Assembly (NCBI GenBank): GCA_964427955.1
Contig: CAYRWY010000243.1
Location: forward strand, 1 to 8,783
Length of the DNA stretch: 8,783 nt
Direction: 5' to 3'
Origin: JACRBK01 sp964427955
Lineage (GTDB): Bacteria; Chloroflexota; Anaerolineae; Aggregatilineales; Aggregatilineaceae
A program made the position numbers and the translations under genes. The notes under the pieces were generated by a model. That model had not been told where the DNA came from. It saw only the letters and a list, made by a program, of their open reading frames with translations, and searched no databases. Within the stretch, counting starts at the first letter, position 1, and every line of letters begins with the position of its first letter. Below are positions 1-5,661 of this stretch, in pieces.

Positions 1-173
1 TCGGGCGCGGTGGGCGGCAGCACGAAGGCGGTCTCGGAATTGTTCAACTCACGCGCGATGGCCCGCATCTGCGCCTCGGTCAATCCGGCGGCGTCGGGCA
101 CGACTCCCGCCGGATTGCCCCGGAATTTTTCGGTGGTGAAGGCGTCTACCTGGTAGACACGGACAGTTTTCAT
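1..173 (-). CDS. PhzF family isomerase/epimerase, N-terminal part (cut by window edge)
   Basis: The 57 complete N-terminal codons are visible; the rest lies beyond the left edge. The protein opens MKTVRVYQVDAFT, then FRGNPAGVV (residues 18-26), then a helix leading to LNNSETAFVLPP (43-54). These are the hallmark N-terminal segments of the PhzF phenazine-biosynthesis-like family, two-lobed diaminopimelate-epimerase-fold enzymes. Glu47 sits where PhzF has its catalytic glutamate. Most family members outside phenazine producers have unknown substrates, so no phenazine role is implied. The ATG (171-173) shares one base with the TGA of the upstream gene (TGATG). There is no good Shine-Dalgarno of its own in the bases before it, so translation is probably coupled. 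The family call is very likely; the substrate is unknown. Confidence 0.9.
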   Translation of the reverse strand, partial: MKTVRVYQVDAFTTEKFRGNPAGVVPDAAGLTEAQMRAIARELNNSETAFVLPPTAP

Positions 174-1072
174 CAGACCCCGGCGGGAACGCGGGACAGG
201 CTCTCGGCCAGCGCGTTGGCCGTTTTTCTCTGCATGGGGAGGGTGTGTTCCACGTAAGCCTGCGCCGTGCCGATCTTCAGCCGCGCCAGCACAAGATCGG
301 GGTGTTCGGGCATCGGCTCGACCGTCACCGACTGGACCTGCGCGCGCGGGTAGAAGCGGCGGATCATCGTGTAATCCGCCACGGTGTCCTGGATGCCCCG
401 AATCCGGTTCTGAGCGTCTTCGACCACGATCAGCCAGTCGCCCGTCAGACCCACGGCGCGATTCGGAGAGAGCAGGCCGCGCAGCCAGCTTTTCGACTGG
501 CGGATCGCGGGCTGGTACAGGATCGCCTGGAACTCTTCCTCGGACAGCTTGCAGGCGTCCAGGTAGTTGTAGAATTTCAGCGGCAGCGCCTTCAGGGTGT
601 CTTCGACCTGCGGATCGGGCGGGGTGGGGGCACTGTCGATCATCATGCTCTGGGCATAGCGCAGGGCGTCCTCGACCAGCTCCGAGCCGACGGCGTTGAA
701 TTCCAGTTTTTTCGTCTCGACCTGATCGCCGTTGGCCCACGACAATTCCACGCAGGCATACAGCAAGACGCCCGTCAGGCGCAGGTCGAGCAGCGACGAC
801 AGCGGGATCTCGGTGCTCGTGATGCCGTCGTCGTTCACGTCCACCACGGTGATCTGCGCATCCCCGAAGATCAGGTACCGTTCGGGCGTGCGCAGCCAGC
901 GGAACATCAGGTTGAAGTGCCAGGCGGTGCGGCGGACCGGATATTCATGGGGCGGGAGCTTGATGATCCGGCGGATGGTGGGCTGGCGTTGGGCGACCTC
1001 GCGCACGCCGGGCGGGAGTTCATCCACAGACTTGACTACTGACGGGAAGGTTTTCAAACGCCAATCGAGCAT
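173..1072 (-). CDS. Hypothetical protein, possibly two tandem bacterial PH-like domains
   Basis: I do not recognise a named family for this 299-aa soluble protein. There is no signal peptide or membrane helix. Residues about 62-142 run as alternating strands (RYLIFGDAQITVVDV, then EIPLSSLLDLRLTG), then a charged strand and a closing helix (ELVEDALRYAQSM). That is the order seen in bacterial PH-like domains. A linker of about 145-198 is acidic and proline-rich. Residues about 200-295 repeat the pattern (AVGLTGDWLIVVEDAQ, then ARLKIG, then a final helix KTANALAESL). The two-domain reading rests on this pattern only. The ATG follows GAGGGGGAT about 8 bases upstream. The stop overlaps the PhzF start, so the two genes are likely co-transcribed and this protein may work with that enzyme. 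Confidence 0.75.
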   Translation of the reverse strand: MLDWRLKTFPSVVKSVDELPPGVREVAQRQPTIRRIIKLPPHEYPVRRTAWHFNLMFRWLRTPERYLIFGDAQITVVDVNDDGITSTEIPLSSLLDLRLTGVLLYACVELSWANGDQVETKKLEFNAVGSELVEDALRYAQSMMIDSAPTPPDPQVEDTLKALPLKFYNYLDACKLSEEEFQAILYQPAIRQSKSWLRGLLSPNRAVGLTGDWLIVVEDAQNRIRGIQDTVADYTMIRRFYPRAQVQSVTVEPMPEHPDLVLARLKIGTAQAYVEHTLPMQRKTANALAESLSRVPAGV

Positions 1073-1101
1073 CGCAGATCCCCCTCACTCTTTACCGCAA
1101 A

Positions 1102-1117
1102 TTCTCGTAGACGAGAA
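1102..1117. promoter_or_regulatory. 16-bp palindrome, candidate operator of the PH-like/phzF-like pair
   Basis: TTCTCGT-AG-ACGAGAA has two perfectly complementary 7-base arms around a 2-base centre, typical of a site for a dimeric repressor. It lies 30-45 bases before the start of the minus-strand 299-aa gene. Just upstream on that strand is TATACT (1120-1125), which resembles a -10 box, so the palindrome would cover the transcription start. No convincing -35 hexamer stands 17 bases further up (ACCCCT), which weakens the promoter half of the call. As RNA the same bases could form a 7-bp stem, but with a 2-base centre that is less natural than a DNA operator. Confidence 0.4.
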
Positions 1118-1150
1118 GAAGTATAATCCCAAAGGCGCGCGGAGGGGTAG

Positions 1151-1189
1151 CGCGCTCCTCGCCCCCAGGCCAATGGAGTGAGGAGCGCG
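1151..1189 (-). terminator. Hairpin after the DUF5680 gene, possible terminator without U-tract
   Basis: CGCGCTCCTC (1151-1160) is perfectly complementary to GAGGAGCGCG (1180-1189), with 19 bases between. It starts about 20 bases past the stop codon of the minus-strand DUF5680 gene, where a terminator or 3'-end stabilising hairpin belongs. No run of T follows it on that strand, so it is not a classical intrinsic terminator. It also separates that operon from the promoter region of the next gene. Confidence 0.45.
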
Positions 1190-1209
1190 GGAGGGTATGC
1201 GGGCGGCGG

Positions 1210-1674
1210 TTAGAGGATCAGGCCGCCGCAGTAGCGCAGATCGTAGATGGGGCGATCTCGCAGGGTGATCACCTCGTAGCCCCAGTAGCGGTCCAGCGTG
1301 CCGTGACTCTCGTCCGTGTATTCATAGTCCCCGCTCTGGTAGCATTCCGGGCCGCGAAAGGGCCGCGCCGCGCTGACCTGGCGCATGGCCTCTTTCAAGA
1401 AACTGCCGAGCGAGGCACCCGGATCGAGCATCCCGCCGTTGTAGGCCATCGTCCAGACCGGCGTCTCCTGGTAGTAGACGACTTCCTGGCCGGTGAACTG
1501 CTGCGCGCCGAAGTAAATATCGCGATACAACCAGGGACCTTCGCCGTACTCGAACTGGACCCCGCCGGGCAGCCGGGTGGGCACGTGGGCCGCGTCACCT
1601 TCGCTGGCATAGGTGGCGGCTTTCGCCCGGAGCAAAAACGCGACCAACTCCTCCCGATCAAACGTGATAGGCAT
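1210..1674 (-). CDS. DUF5680 domain-containing protein
   Basis: This is a small soluble protein of 154 aa, made up entirely of a DUF5680 domain. Recognisable family blocks in order are FLLRAKAATYA (13-23), the aromatic-acidic block FEYGEGPWLYRDIYFG (41-56), FTGQEVVYY (60-68), PVWTMAYNGG (72-81), SFLKEAM (91-97), and a C-terminal GTLDRYWGYE followed by YDLRYCGG. The biochemical role of the domain is unknown to me; it occurs alone or fused to XRE-type DNA-binding domains, and none is present here. The ATG follows GAGGAGGGG at about 8 bases. The gene starts 32 bases after the VOC gene ends on the same strand, so the two almost certainly share a transcript. Confidence 0.85.
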   Translation of the reverse strand: MPITFDREELVAFLLRAKAATYASEGDAAHVPTRLPGGVQFEYGEGPWLYRDIYFGAQQFTGQEVVYYQETPVWTMAYNGGMLDPGASLGSFLKEAMRQVSAARPFRGPECYQSGDYEYTDESHGTLDRYWGYEVITLRDRPIYDLRYCGGLIL

Positions 1675-1706
1675 GACGATTCCCCTCCTCAGTGGGGCGC
1701 ACTTGC

Positions 1707-2108
1707 TTAGGACTGCGGTGTATCGAGCCAGTATTCAAGCTGGATGTTGTCGGGATCGCGGAAGGCCATGTACCACCACTGCCCGGCGAACAATTCGACG
1801 CCCTTGGTGTCCACCCCGGCCTTGATCAGCTTGTCGGCCAGTTCGTCCAGGGCCTCCTTGCTCGGCGCCGTGAACGAGAGGTGATCCAGGCCGACGCGAA
1901 ATTCGCTGAAGCGGTCGCCCGCGGGGGTCTGGGGGTGGATGAGCAGCCAGATCGTGGCCGGGCTGCTGCCGATGTTGAAGTACACCATCTGCCCGTATTC
2001 GGGCGGAATCTCTTTGATCTCGAAGCCCAGCAGATCCCCGTAGAACTGGCGCGACTTTTGCAGGTCCGAGACGGTCAAAATGATGTGATTGATCCCCGTC
2101 GTGTTCAT
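1707..2108 (-). CDS. VOC family protein (glyoxalase/dioxygenase superfamily)
   Basis: This 133-aa protein has the two beta-alpha-beta-beta-beta modules of the vicinal-oxygen-chelate fold. It shows INHIILTVSDLQKSRQFYGD (6-25) at the start, GLDHLSFTA (73-81) in the middle, and FRDPDNIQLEYW (116-127) at the end. His8, His76 and Glu125 fall at the usual metal-ligand positions, so a metal-dependent lyase, isomerase, dioxygenase or resistance function is possible. The substrate cannot be told. The upstream AGGAG is 4 bases from a first ATG (2109-2111) and 7 from a second (2106-2108). I chose the second for spacing; the difference is one residue. A longer start at 2132 lies upstream of this Shine-Dalgarno and is unlikely. 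The gene heads an operon with the DUF5680 gene. Confidence 0.9.
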   Translation of the reverse strand: MNTTGINHIILTVSDLQKSRQFYGDLLGFEIKEIPPEYGQMVYFNIGSSPATIWLLIHPQTPAGDRFSEFRVGLDHLSFTAPSKEALDELADKLIKAGVDTKGVELFAGQWWYMAFRDPDNIQLEYWLDTPQS

Positions 2109-2146
2109 CATTTTTCTCCTGAGTAAGCTCATTCCAACGTGGGTTG

Positions 2147-2175
2147 ATGATAGAACAAAAGTTCGCTTTGCGCAA
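2147..2175 (-). promoter_or_regulatory. Sigma70-like promoter of the VOC-DUF5680 operon
   Basis: Read on the minus strand, TTGCGC (2170-2175) and TATCAT (2147-2152) are separated by exactly 17 bases. The -10 box matches the consensus at 5 of 6 positions and the -35 at the first three. Transcription would begin near 2140, giving a leader of about 30 bases before the VOC start with a good Shine-Dalgarno in it. Confidence 0.6.
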
Positions 2176-2271
2176 ATTCTGGTCAGGGGTAGGTGGTTTT
2201 TGCGAGAGTCTACGTTAATAGGCCGATCAAGAGGAAAACAGATTCAGACGATGAGCAAAGGACGGTCGTCG

Positions 2272-2566
2272 ATGAACACGCCTGAGGAACACAAGCAGCG
2301 GGTGATGGCGGCTGGCCGATCCGTCCGTCTGCCGGGACCTGCTGATCGAGGCGGGTTTCGCCCCGGTCGAGGTGCCGGGCCAGGTGCGGCTGGCGCTGGA
2401 ACTCGGCCTGTTCGCGGCGGCGGTCGCGCGGCTGATCCGCGAGATAACGCAGCGCGACGCCCTGATCTTCGGTGCTGCCGTCCTCGTAGTGTACGCGTGC
2501 TGTGGCTGCTCGGCCTGCACGCCCCCTGACCTATTTTTCGCGCTGCCGCCTCTACGGTACACTTAG
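2272..2566 (+). pseudogene. Frameshifted and internally deleted gene remnant, possibly a SAM-dependent methyltransferase
   Basis: AAGGA (2258-2262) stands 9 bases before an ATG at 2272 that begins MNTPEEHKQRVMA. This resembles the opening of some class I SAM-dependent methyltransferases (PEEHKQRV followed by a Tyr-Asp segment). Instead of the expected Rossmann core, coding character moves to another frame at about 2306 and continues as WRLADPSVCRDLLIEAGF (2306-2359). That resembles the late segment of such enzymes, where ADP-x-L-L-x-x-A-G-F precedes the last strands. The frame then stays open to a TAG at 2564-2566 through a hydrophobic stretch. A full enzyme would be over 200 residues, so most of the core is missing. 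The family assignment comes from two short segments. A decayed unknown gene, or non-coding DNA, is the alternative. Confidence 0.4.
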
Positions 2567-2597
2567 ACCACTTCAGTCTACGCACAGGAGGCGACGT

Positions 2598-3848
2598 ATG
2601 GAACTCCGATCACCCTGTTGGCGGCGGGTCGTCGTGATCGCGCTGTTAGCGGTGCTGGCGCTCCCGCTGGCCGGTCCGGCGCGCGGCCAGGCGTCTTCGG
2701 TCGCGCTGGCGTACGTGATGAACGATACCGTCACGCTGGCGGACGAAAACGGCCAGCCGGTGGTGCAAACGGGTCCCGCATTCAGCTACGGGCAAGGCGC
2801 GCGCCTGTTCTGGACGGCGGACGGGCGCACGCTCTACATCGCGCGGGACGATGGCCTGTTCGCCACCGGCTCGAACGGCGGGGCGGCGGCCCAGGTGCCC
2901 GGCTACTATGGCCGGACGCTGACCATCGCCCAGGATGCCCAGACGCTCTACTACCTGGAAACGGTGTCGCCGCAGCCCCTGGAACAGGAAGGGCTGGTCA
3001 GCTTTCCTTTTCGCGAGATCGAGATGGCGCTGATGGACGGCAGCGCCGGGCGCAACGCGGGCTACTATGGCCGCTTTCAAGAAGGGGCTTCCCAAGCCGA
3101 TCTGACCTTCGCCGCGGCCCTGTACGCGCGGGACGGCGGGCTGCTCGGCGCCGGACGTCCGAATCTGTGGCCGACCTACGGCAGCAACGTCTTCGGGACG
3201 TGCTGTTTCCCCAACCCCGGCCTGGGCATCTTCAACGTCCAGAGCGGCGACTTTTCGATTTTCGACGAGGCCTTCATCCCCGGTGCGGCGGCGCTCAACC
3301 TGACCCGCACGCACCTGGCTGGGCCGACGACGGATGGCACGATCCGGATCATCGACCTGATCACAGGCGGCACGCGCGATTATACAATCGAGATCGCGGG
3401 CGGGATCGGGACCATCGAGCGGCTCGCCTGGTCGCCGGACGATACCTACCTGTATATCGCCACGCGCTACGATCCCAGCCACCCGCTGAGTCTCGACTCG
3501 ACGCCGCCCTTTACGGTTGATGCGAGCAGCGCGGACGTGTACATCTTCCGGCTGGACCTGGTGACGAGCGTGATTCGCCAGCTCGCCTGGCGGCCCGACG
3601 TGTACGGGATCAGCGCGCTGGCGGCAACCGACAATTACGTCTTCGCGGAGGTGGTGGACCCCAATACGGCGCTGGTCCAGGCGCTCAACGCGCGGCAGGT
3701 GCGGCCCGGCTCGCTGCCGAACGATCCGGCGCTGGCGCAGTATATGCCCGCCACGCACCTGTGGCGTATCAGCGCGATCGGGAGTTCGGCGGACGACGTG
3801 GCGACGAATGTCTGGGGCCTGGCCGCACGTCCCGTGCGGGGTGGGTGA
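2598..3848 (+). CDS. Secreted WD40/TolB-like beta-propeller protein
   Basis: This 416-aa protein has a clear signal peptide: RR at 9-10, a hydrophobic core (VVVIALLAVLALPLAG, 11-26), and a likely cleavage around 30-33 after ARG-QA. The mature part holds repeated blade-like strands of the TolB/WD40 kind: LFWTADGRTLYIARD (70-84), LTIAQDAQTLYYLE (108-121) and RLAWSPDDTYLYIATR (275-290). Variable loops separate them, and blade-like stretches such as IRIIDLITGGTRDYTIEI (249-266) fill the rest. Adjacent cysteines occur at 202-203. No catalytic motif is visible, so a role in binding or display outside the membrane is inferred. The ATG at 2598 has AGGAGG 6 bases upstream. The frame is open further upstream, but that part lacks a start with a ribosome-binding site and would bury the signal peptide. 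No strong promoter is visible (only a weak TTTTCG, 17 bases, TACACT at 2535-2563). Confidence 0.8.
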   Translation: MELRSPCWRRVVVIALLAVLALPLAGPARGQASSVALAYVMNDTVTLADENGQPVVQTGPAFSYGQGARLFWTADGRTLYIARDDGLFATGSNGGAAAQVPGYYGRTLTIAQDAQTLYYLETVSPQPLEQEGLVSFPFREIEMALMDGSAGRNAGYYGRFQEGASQADLTFAAALYARDGGLLGAGRPNLWPTYGSNVFGTCCFPNPGLGIFNVQSGDFSIFDEAFIPGAAALNLTRTHLAGPTTDGTIRIIDLITGGTRDYTIEIAGGIGTIERLAWSPDDTYLYIATRYDPSHPLSLDSTPPFTVDASSADVYIFRLDLVTSVIRQLAWRPDVYGISALAATDNYVFAEVVDPNTALVQALNARQVRPGSLPNDPALAQYMPATHLWRISAIGSSADDVATNVWGLAARPVRGG

Positions 3849-3911
3849 GCAGTACGGAGACCTTGAGACAGAGAATTCCGGGGTCTTTCACACGGTCAAA
3901 CATCGCTTGTT

Positions 3912-3952
3912 CCCCTCTCCAGCTTGCCTGGAGAGGGGGTAGGGGTGAGGTA
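3912..3952 (-). repeat. Dispersed hairpin repeat, copy 1, between convergent genes
   Basis: CCCCTCTCCAG (3912-3922) and CTGGAGAGGGG (3928-3938) form a perfect 11-bp stem with a 5-base loop. Next to it is GGGTGAGGTA (3943-3952). On the minus strand the order is TACCTCACCC, a C-rich stretch, then the hairpin. That is the same order and nearly the same core (CTCTCCAGGCAAG) as the element at 8684-8745. It sits between the convergent stops at 3848 and 3963 and may end transcription from both sides, although neither strand has a T-run after the stem. Confidence 0.7.
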
Positions 3953-3960
3953 AGCGCCTG

Positions 3961-4509
3961 CTAGTTCGAATCCGGGCCGCCGTCGGGCACGCCGGTCGGG
4001 ATGCCTTTCAGGCCGCGATCCACTTCCCACGGATAGACGATGAACGCATCCGTGATCGCGCCGTAGAAGTCCGGCTCGGCATGGCTGAACAGCGAGCGGT
4101 AGGGGTTGAAATGGAACACGCAGGTGAACGCTGTCGCCCCGGCGGACTGGCAGCGGCTCTTGACGGCGGTGCTGGTTCGCCCGCTGCCCCACACGTCGTC
4201 CACGATGATGACGCGCTTGCCGGTCAGCAGGGAATCGTCGGGGAACTGCACGAACTGGGGCCATACCAACAGCCGGGCGCTGGCCGCGACCTCGGATTCG
4301 TGGGGGAAATCGACCGAGGCGATCAGGACCTCGGTGATGTTCAACGCTTCACACAGCATACCGCCTGGGACAATCCCGCCGCGGGTGATCATCACCACGG
4401 CGTCGAAATGCCCCGCCGACTTGATCTGCGGCAGGAGGACATCGACCAGTTTGTCTACGTCGGCCCAACTCAAGCGTTCGTGGCGCAGCGGCCTGCGTGA
4501 AGGGTCCAT
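3961..4509 (-). CDS. Phosphoribosyltransferase, xanthine-guanine/hypoxanthine type
   Basis: This 182-aa cytosolic protein has the type I phosphoribosyltransferase fold. The PRPP-binding loop VIIVDDVWGSGRTS (100-113) carries the paired aspartates and the Gly-x-Gly-x-Thr tail. The earlier ITRGGIVPGGML (41-52) is the pyrophosphate-loop region, like that of XGPRT/HGPRT-type enzymes. YPWE (159-162) resembles the C-terminal hood of purine-salvage members. The expected reaction is transfer of ribose-5-phosphate from PRPP to a purine base; the exact base cannot be assigned. A last stretch of about 15 residues (Gly/Pro/Asp-rich) looks disordered. I chose the ATG at 4507-4509, preceded by GAGG at 6 bases, over one at 4542, which has no Shine-Dalgarno and lies at about the predicted transcription start. 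Confidence 0.85.
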   Translation of the reverse strand: MDPSRRPLRHERLSWADVDKLVDVLLPQIKSAGHFDAVVMITRGGIVPGGMLCEALNITEVLIASVDFPHESEVAASARLLVWPQFVQFPDDSLLTGKRVIIVDDVWGSGRTSTAVKSRCQSAGATAFTCVFHFNPYRSLFSHAEPDFYGAITDAFIVYPWEVDRGLKGIPTGVPDGGPDSN

Positions 4510-4553
4510 GCGGTACCTCGTTGATGGAATGGCTGAATCCAATGGTGCGGGAG

Positions 4554-4582
4554 ATTATGCTGGTATTTTAGCGGAAAGTCAA
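4554..4582 (-). promoter_or_regulatory. Sigma70-like promoter of the phosphoribosyltransferase gene
   Basis: On the minus strand TTGACT (4577-4582) and CATAAT (4554-4559) are 17 bases apart, each matching the consensus at 5 of 6 positions. Transcription would start near 4547, leaving a leader of about 38 bases before the start codon at 4509. Confidence 0.75.
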
Positions 4583-4591
4583 CGCGAATGC

Positions 4592-4620
4592 TTGCCACTC
4601 CCGGTGAACCAGCGGATAAT
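4592..4620 (+). promoter_or_regulatory. Sigma70-like promoter of the membrane-protein gene
   Basis: TTGCCA (4592-4597) and GATAAT (4615-4620) are separated by 17 bases. The -35 box matches consensus at 5 of 6 positions if TTGCCA is compared with TTGACA, and the -10 also at 5 of 6. Its -35 lies only 9 bases from the -35 of the divergent phosphoribosyltransferase promoter, so the polymerase sites would compete. Transcription would begin near 4627, about 44 bases before the GTG start. Confidence 0.7.
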
Positions 4621-4670
4621 TAGGTTAAGATTATTTGGCGGGGATGGTCAACCGGTTAGGAGAGTGTATC

Positions 4671-5606
4671 GTGAAATCGGCTGCCGAACGTAGCATCGAA
4701 GCCTTGACCTGGGCATCTGTGGTGATCTGGCTGGGTTTTGCCCTGCTGGCGCATCTCTTGGGCTATCCCTGGCTGGTCGTGATGGTCCTCAGCATCATCC
4801 TGCTGAGTTCCGCCATCTACCAGCACAGCCAGGGTTGGCAGACCTCGCTCGGTATCTGGGTCTTCGGAATCTGGATGGCCGTGTTCAGCGTGCTGGAAAC
4901 GGTCAGCGCCATGATCGCGGCGATCACCGGGTCGAACGGACTGCCCATTGACTTGTGGGTTTACCTGGGTGTGGCGCTGGTGTCGATGGGCGTGGCGTCG
5001 ATCTTCCGCAATGCGCCGTTCCTAAAAGGGACGGGCGGGCAGAATCTCAGCGCGCGCGAGATCGCGAGCGATCCACGCACCTATACCGCACCGCGCCTGG
5101 CCGAAGATGCCTCCGGGGGGGCGTATACGCCGCCAGTCAGCGCCCGTTCCGGGCGTACCGCCGCGCGAGGCCGGGCGTCCAACGCCTATGACACCCAGGC
5201 GACGAGCCGCCAGGGCCGCGTCTCGCAAACCGGTCGCCAGACCGGCTACAGCTCGACGTCCCGCAGCCGGGCGAGTGCCCCGGTTGATGACGGCTACGAG
5301 CAGCCCGCCACCAACAGCCGGAGCCGCGCCTCGCAGACCAGCCGCCAGACCGGCTACTCGACTTCGCGCGCCCCCCAGCGGGCCACGACCCAGGACGATT
5401 ACGGCTACGAGCAGGATCAGGGCGGTTATGCCCAGTCTCCGGCAGCGGCCCGCCCGAATGATCGCCGCCGGGTGCAGCCGCAGCGTCCACGCGCCGCGCA
5501 GCCCGCGCCGTCGTCGCAGTTGGAGAATCGCGTGGAGGACATCATCCGCCGCAGCCGCGAGCGCCGCAGTACCCCGCCTGATGCGCCGGACGATCTGCCG
5601 TATTAA
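4671..5606 (+). CDS. Four-helix membrane protein with long repetitive Arg/Ser/Gln-rich tail
   Basis: I do not recognise a named family for this 311-aa protein. Residues 1-115 hold about four membrane helices (near 14-30, 32-50, 59-86 and 91-112), joined by short loops. From about 120 the chain is a hydrophilic, probably disordered tail rich in Arg, Ser, Gln, Ala, Tyr and Pro. Two tandem units of about 36 residues (179-215 and 216-251) share SQTxRQTGYS, Ser-Arg-rich spacers and a D-D-x-x-Y-E-Q motif. The end, SQLENRVEDIIRRSRERR (282-299), looks helical and basic. The tail could bind a partner, nucleic acid or lipid headgroups; nothing in the sequence decides. I chose GTG at 4671 because AGGAG (4658-4662) stands 8 bases upstream. 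A TTG further up has no such site. Confidence 0.75.
   Translation: MKSAAERSIEALTWASVVIWLGFALLAHLLGYPWLVVMVLSIILLSSAIYQHSQGWQTSLGIWVFGIWMAVFSVLETVSAMIAAITGSNGLPIDLWVYLGVALVSMGVASIFRNAPFLKGTGGQNLSAREIASDPRTYTAPRLAEDASGGAYTPPVSARSGRTAARGRASNAYDTQATSRQGRVSQTGRQTGYSSTSRSRASAPVDDGYEQPATNSRSRASQTSRQTGYSTSRAPQRATTQDDYGYEQDQGGYAQSPAAARPNDRRRVQPQRPRAAQPAPSSQLENRVEDIIRRSRERRSTPPDAPDDLPY
5205..5423 (+). repeat. Two tandem in-frame repeat units within the tail of the membrane protein
   Basis: Unit 1 (5205-5315) and unit 2 (5316-5423) encode residues 179-215 and 216-251. Both contain a Ser-Arg block, SQT-x-RQTGYS, a second Ser-Arg stretch, then an acidic tyrosine motif (DDGYEQ in unit 1, DDYGYEQ in unit 2). 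The match is clear in protein and looser in DNA, so this is an older duplication rather than a fresh one. Confidence 0.65.
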
Positions 5607-5618
5607 GCGTTAGCTCCT

Positions 5619-5652
5619 GCCCCTCTCCCGTACCGAAAGATGGGAGAGGGGC
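5619..5652. repeat. Hairpin repeat, stem type shared with copies 1 and 3, upstream of the GNAT gene
   Basis: GCCCCTCTCCC (5619-5629) pairs perfectly with GGGAGAGGGGC (5642-5652) over 11 bp around a 12-base loop. The stem core CCCCTCTCC/GGAGAGGGG is the same as at 3912-3938, but the loop differs and the TACCTCACCC flank is absent. It starts 13 bases after the stop of the membrane-protein gene and ends 9 bases before the GNAT start. It may end the upstream transcript (no T-run follows). Its right arm contains the only Shine-Dalgarno-like sequence for the GNAT gene. Confidence 0.65.
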
Positions 5653-5661
5653 ATCCCGCCC

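Noticed and set aside
1122..1127. Perfect TATAAT on the plus strand
   Set aside because: No -35 box at the right distance (AAATTC) and no plus-strand gene downstream. It overlaps the likely -10 region of the minus-strand gene.
2372..2566. Separate small membrane protein starting at a GTG at 2372
   Set aside because: No Shine-Dalgarno, and the frame is open and coding-like further upstream to 2306. It is better explained as the tail of the gene remnant.
2646..3758. Long open frame (370 codons) on the minus strand opposite the secreted propeller gene
   Set aside because: It lies wholly antisense to a gene with a signal peptide, Shine-Dalgarno and blade motifs. Its composition (Arg/Val/Gln/His-rich, no motifs) is typical of GC-rich shadow frames.
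3912..3938. Classical intrinsic terminator between the propeller and phosphoribosyltransferase genes
   Set aside because: The stem is strong, but neither strand has a T-run after it. It matches a repeat seen elsewhere, so I call it a repeat with a possible terminator role.
4510..4542. Longer phosphoribosyltransferase starting at 4542
   Set aside because: No Shine-Dalgarno before that ATG, and it falls at about the predicted transcription start. The ATG at 4509 has GAGG at good spacing.
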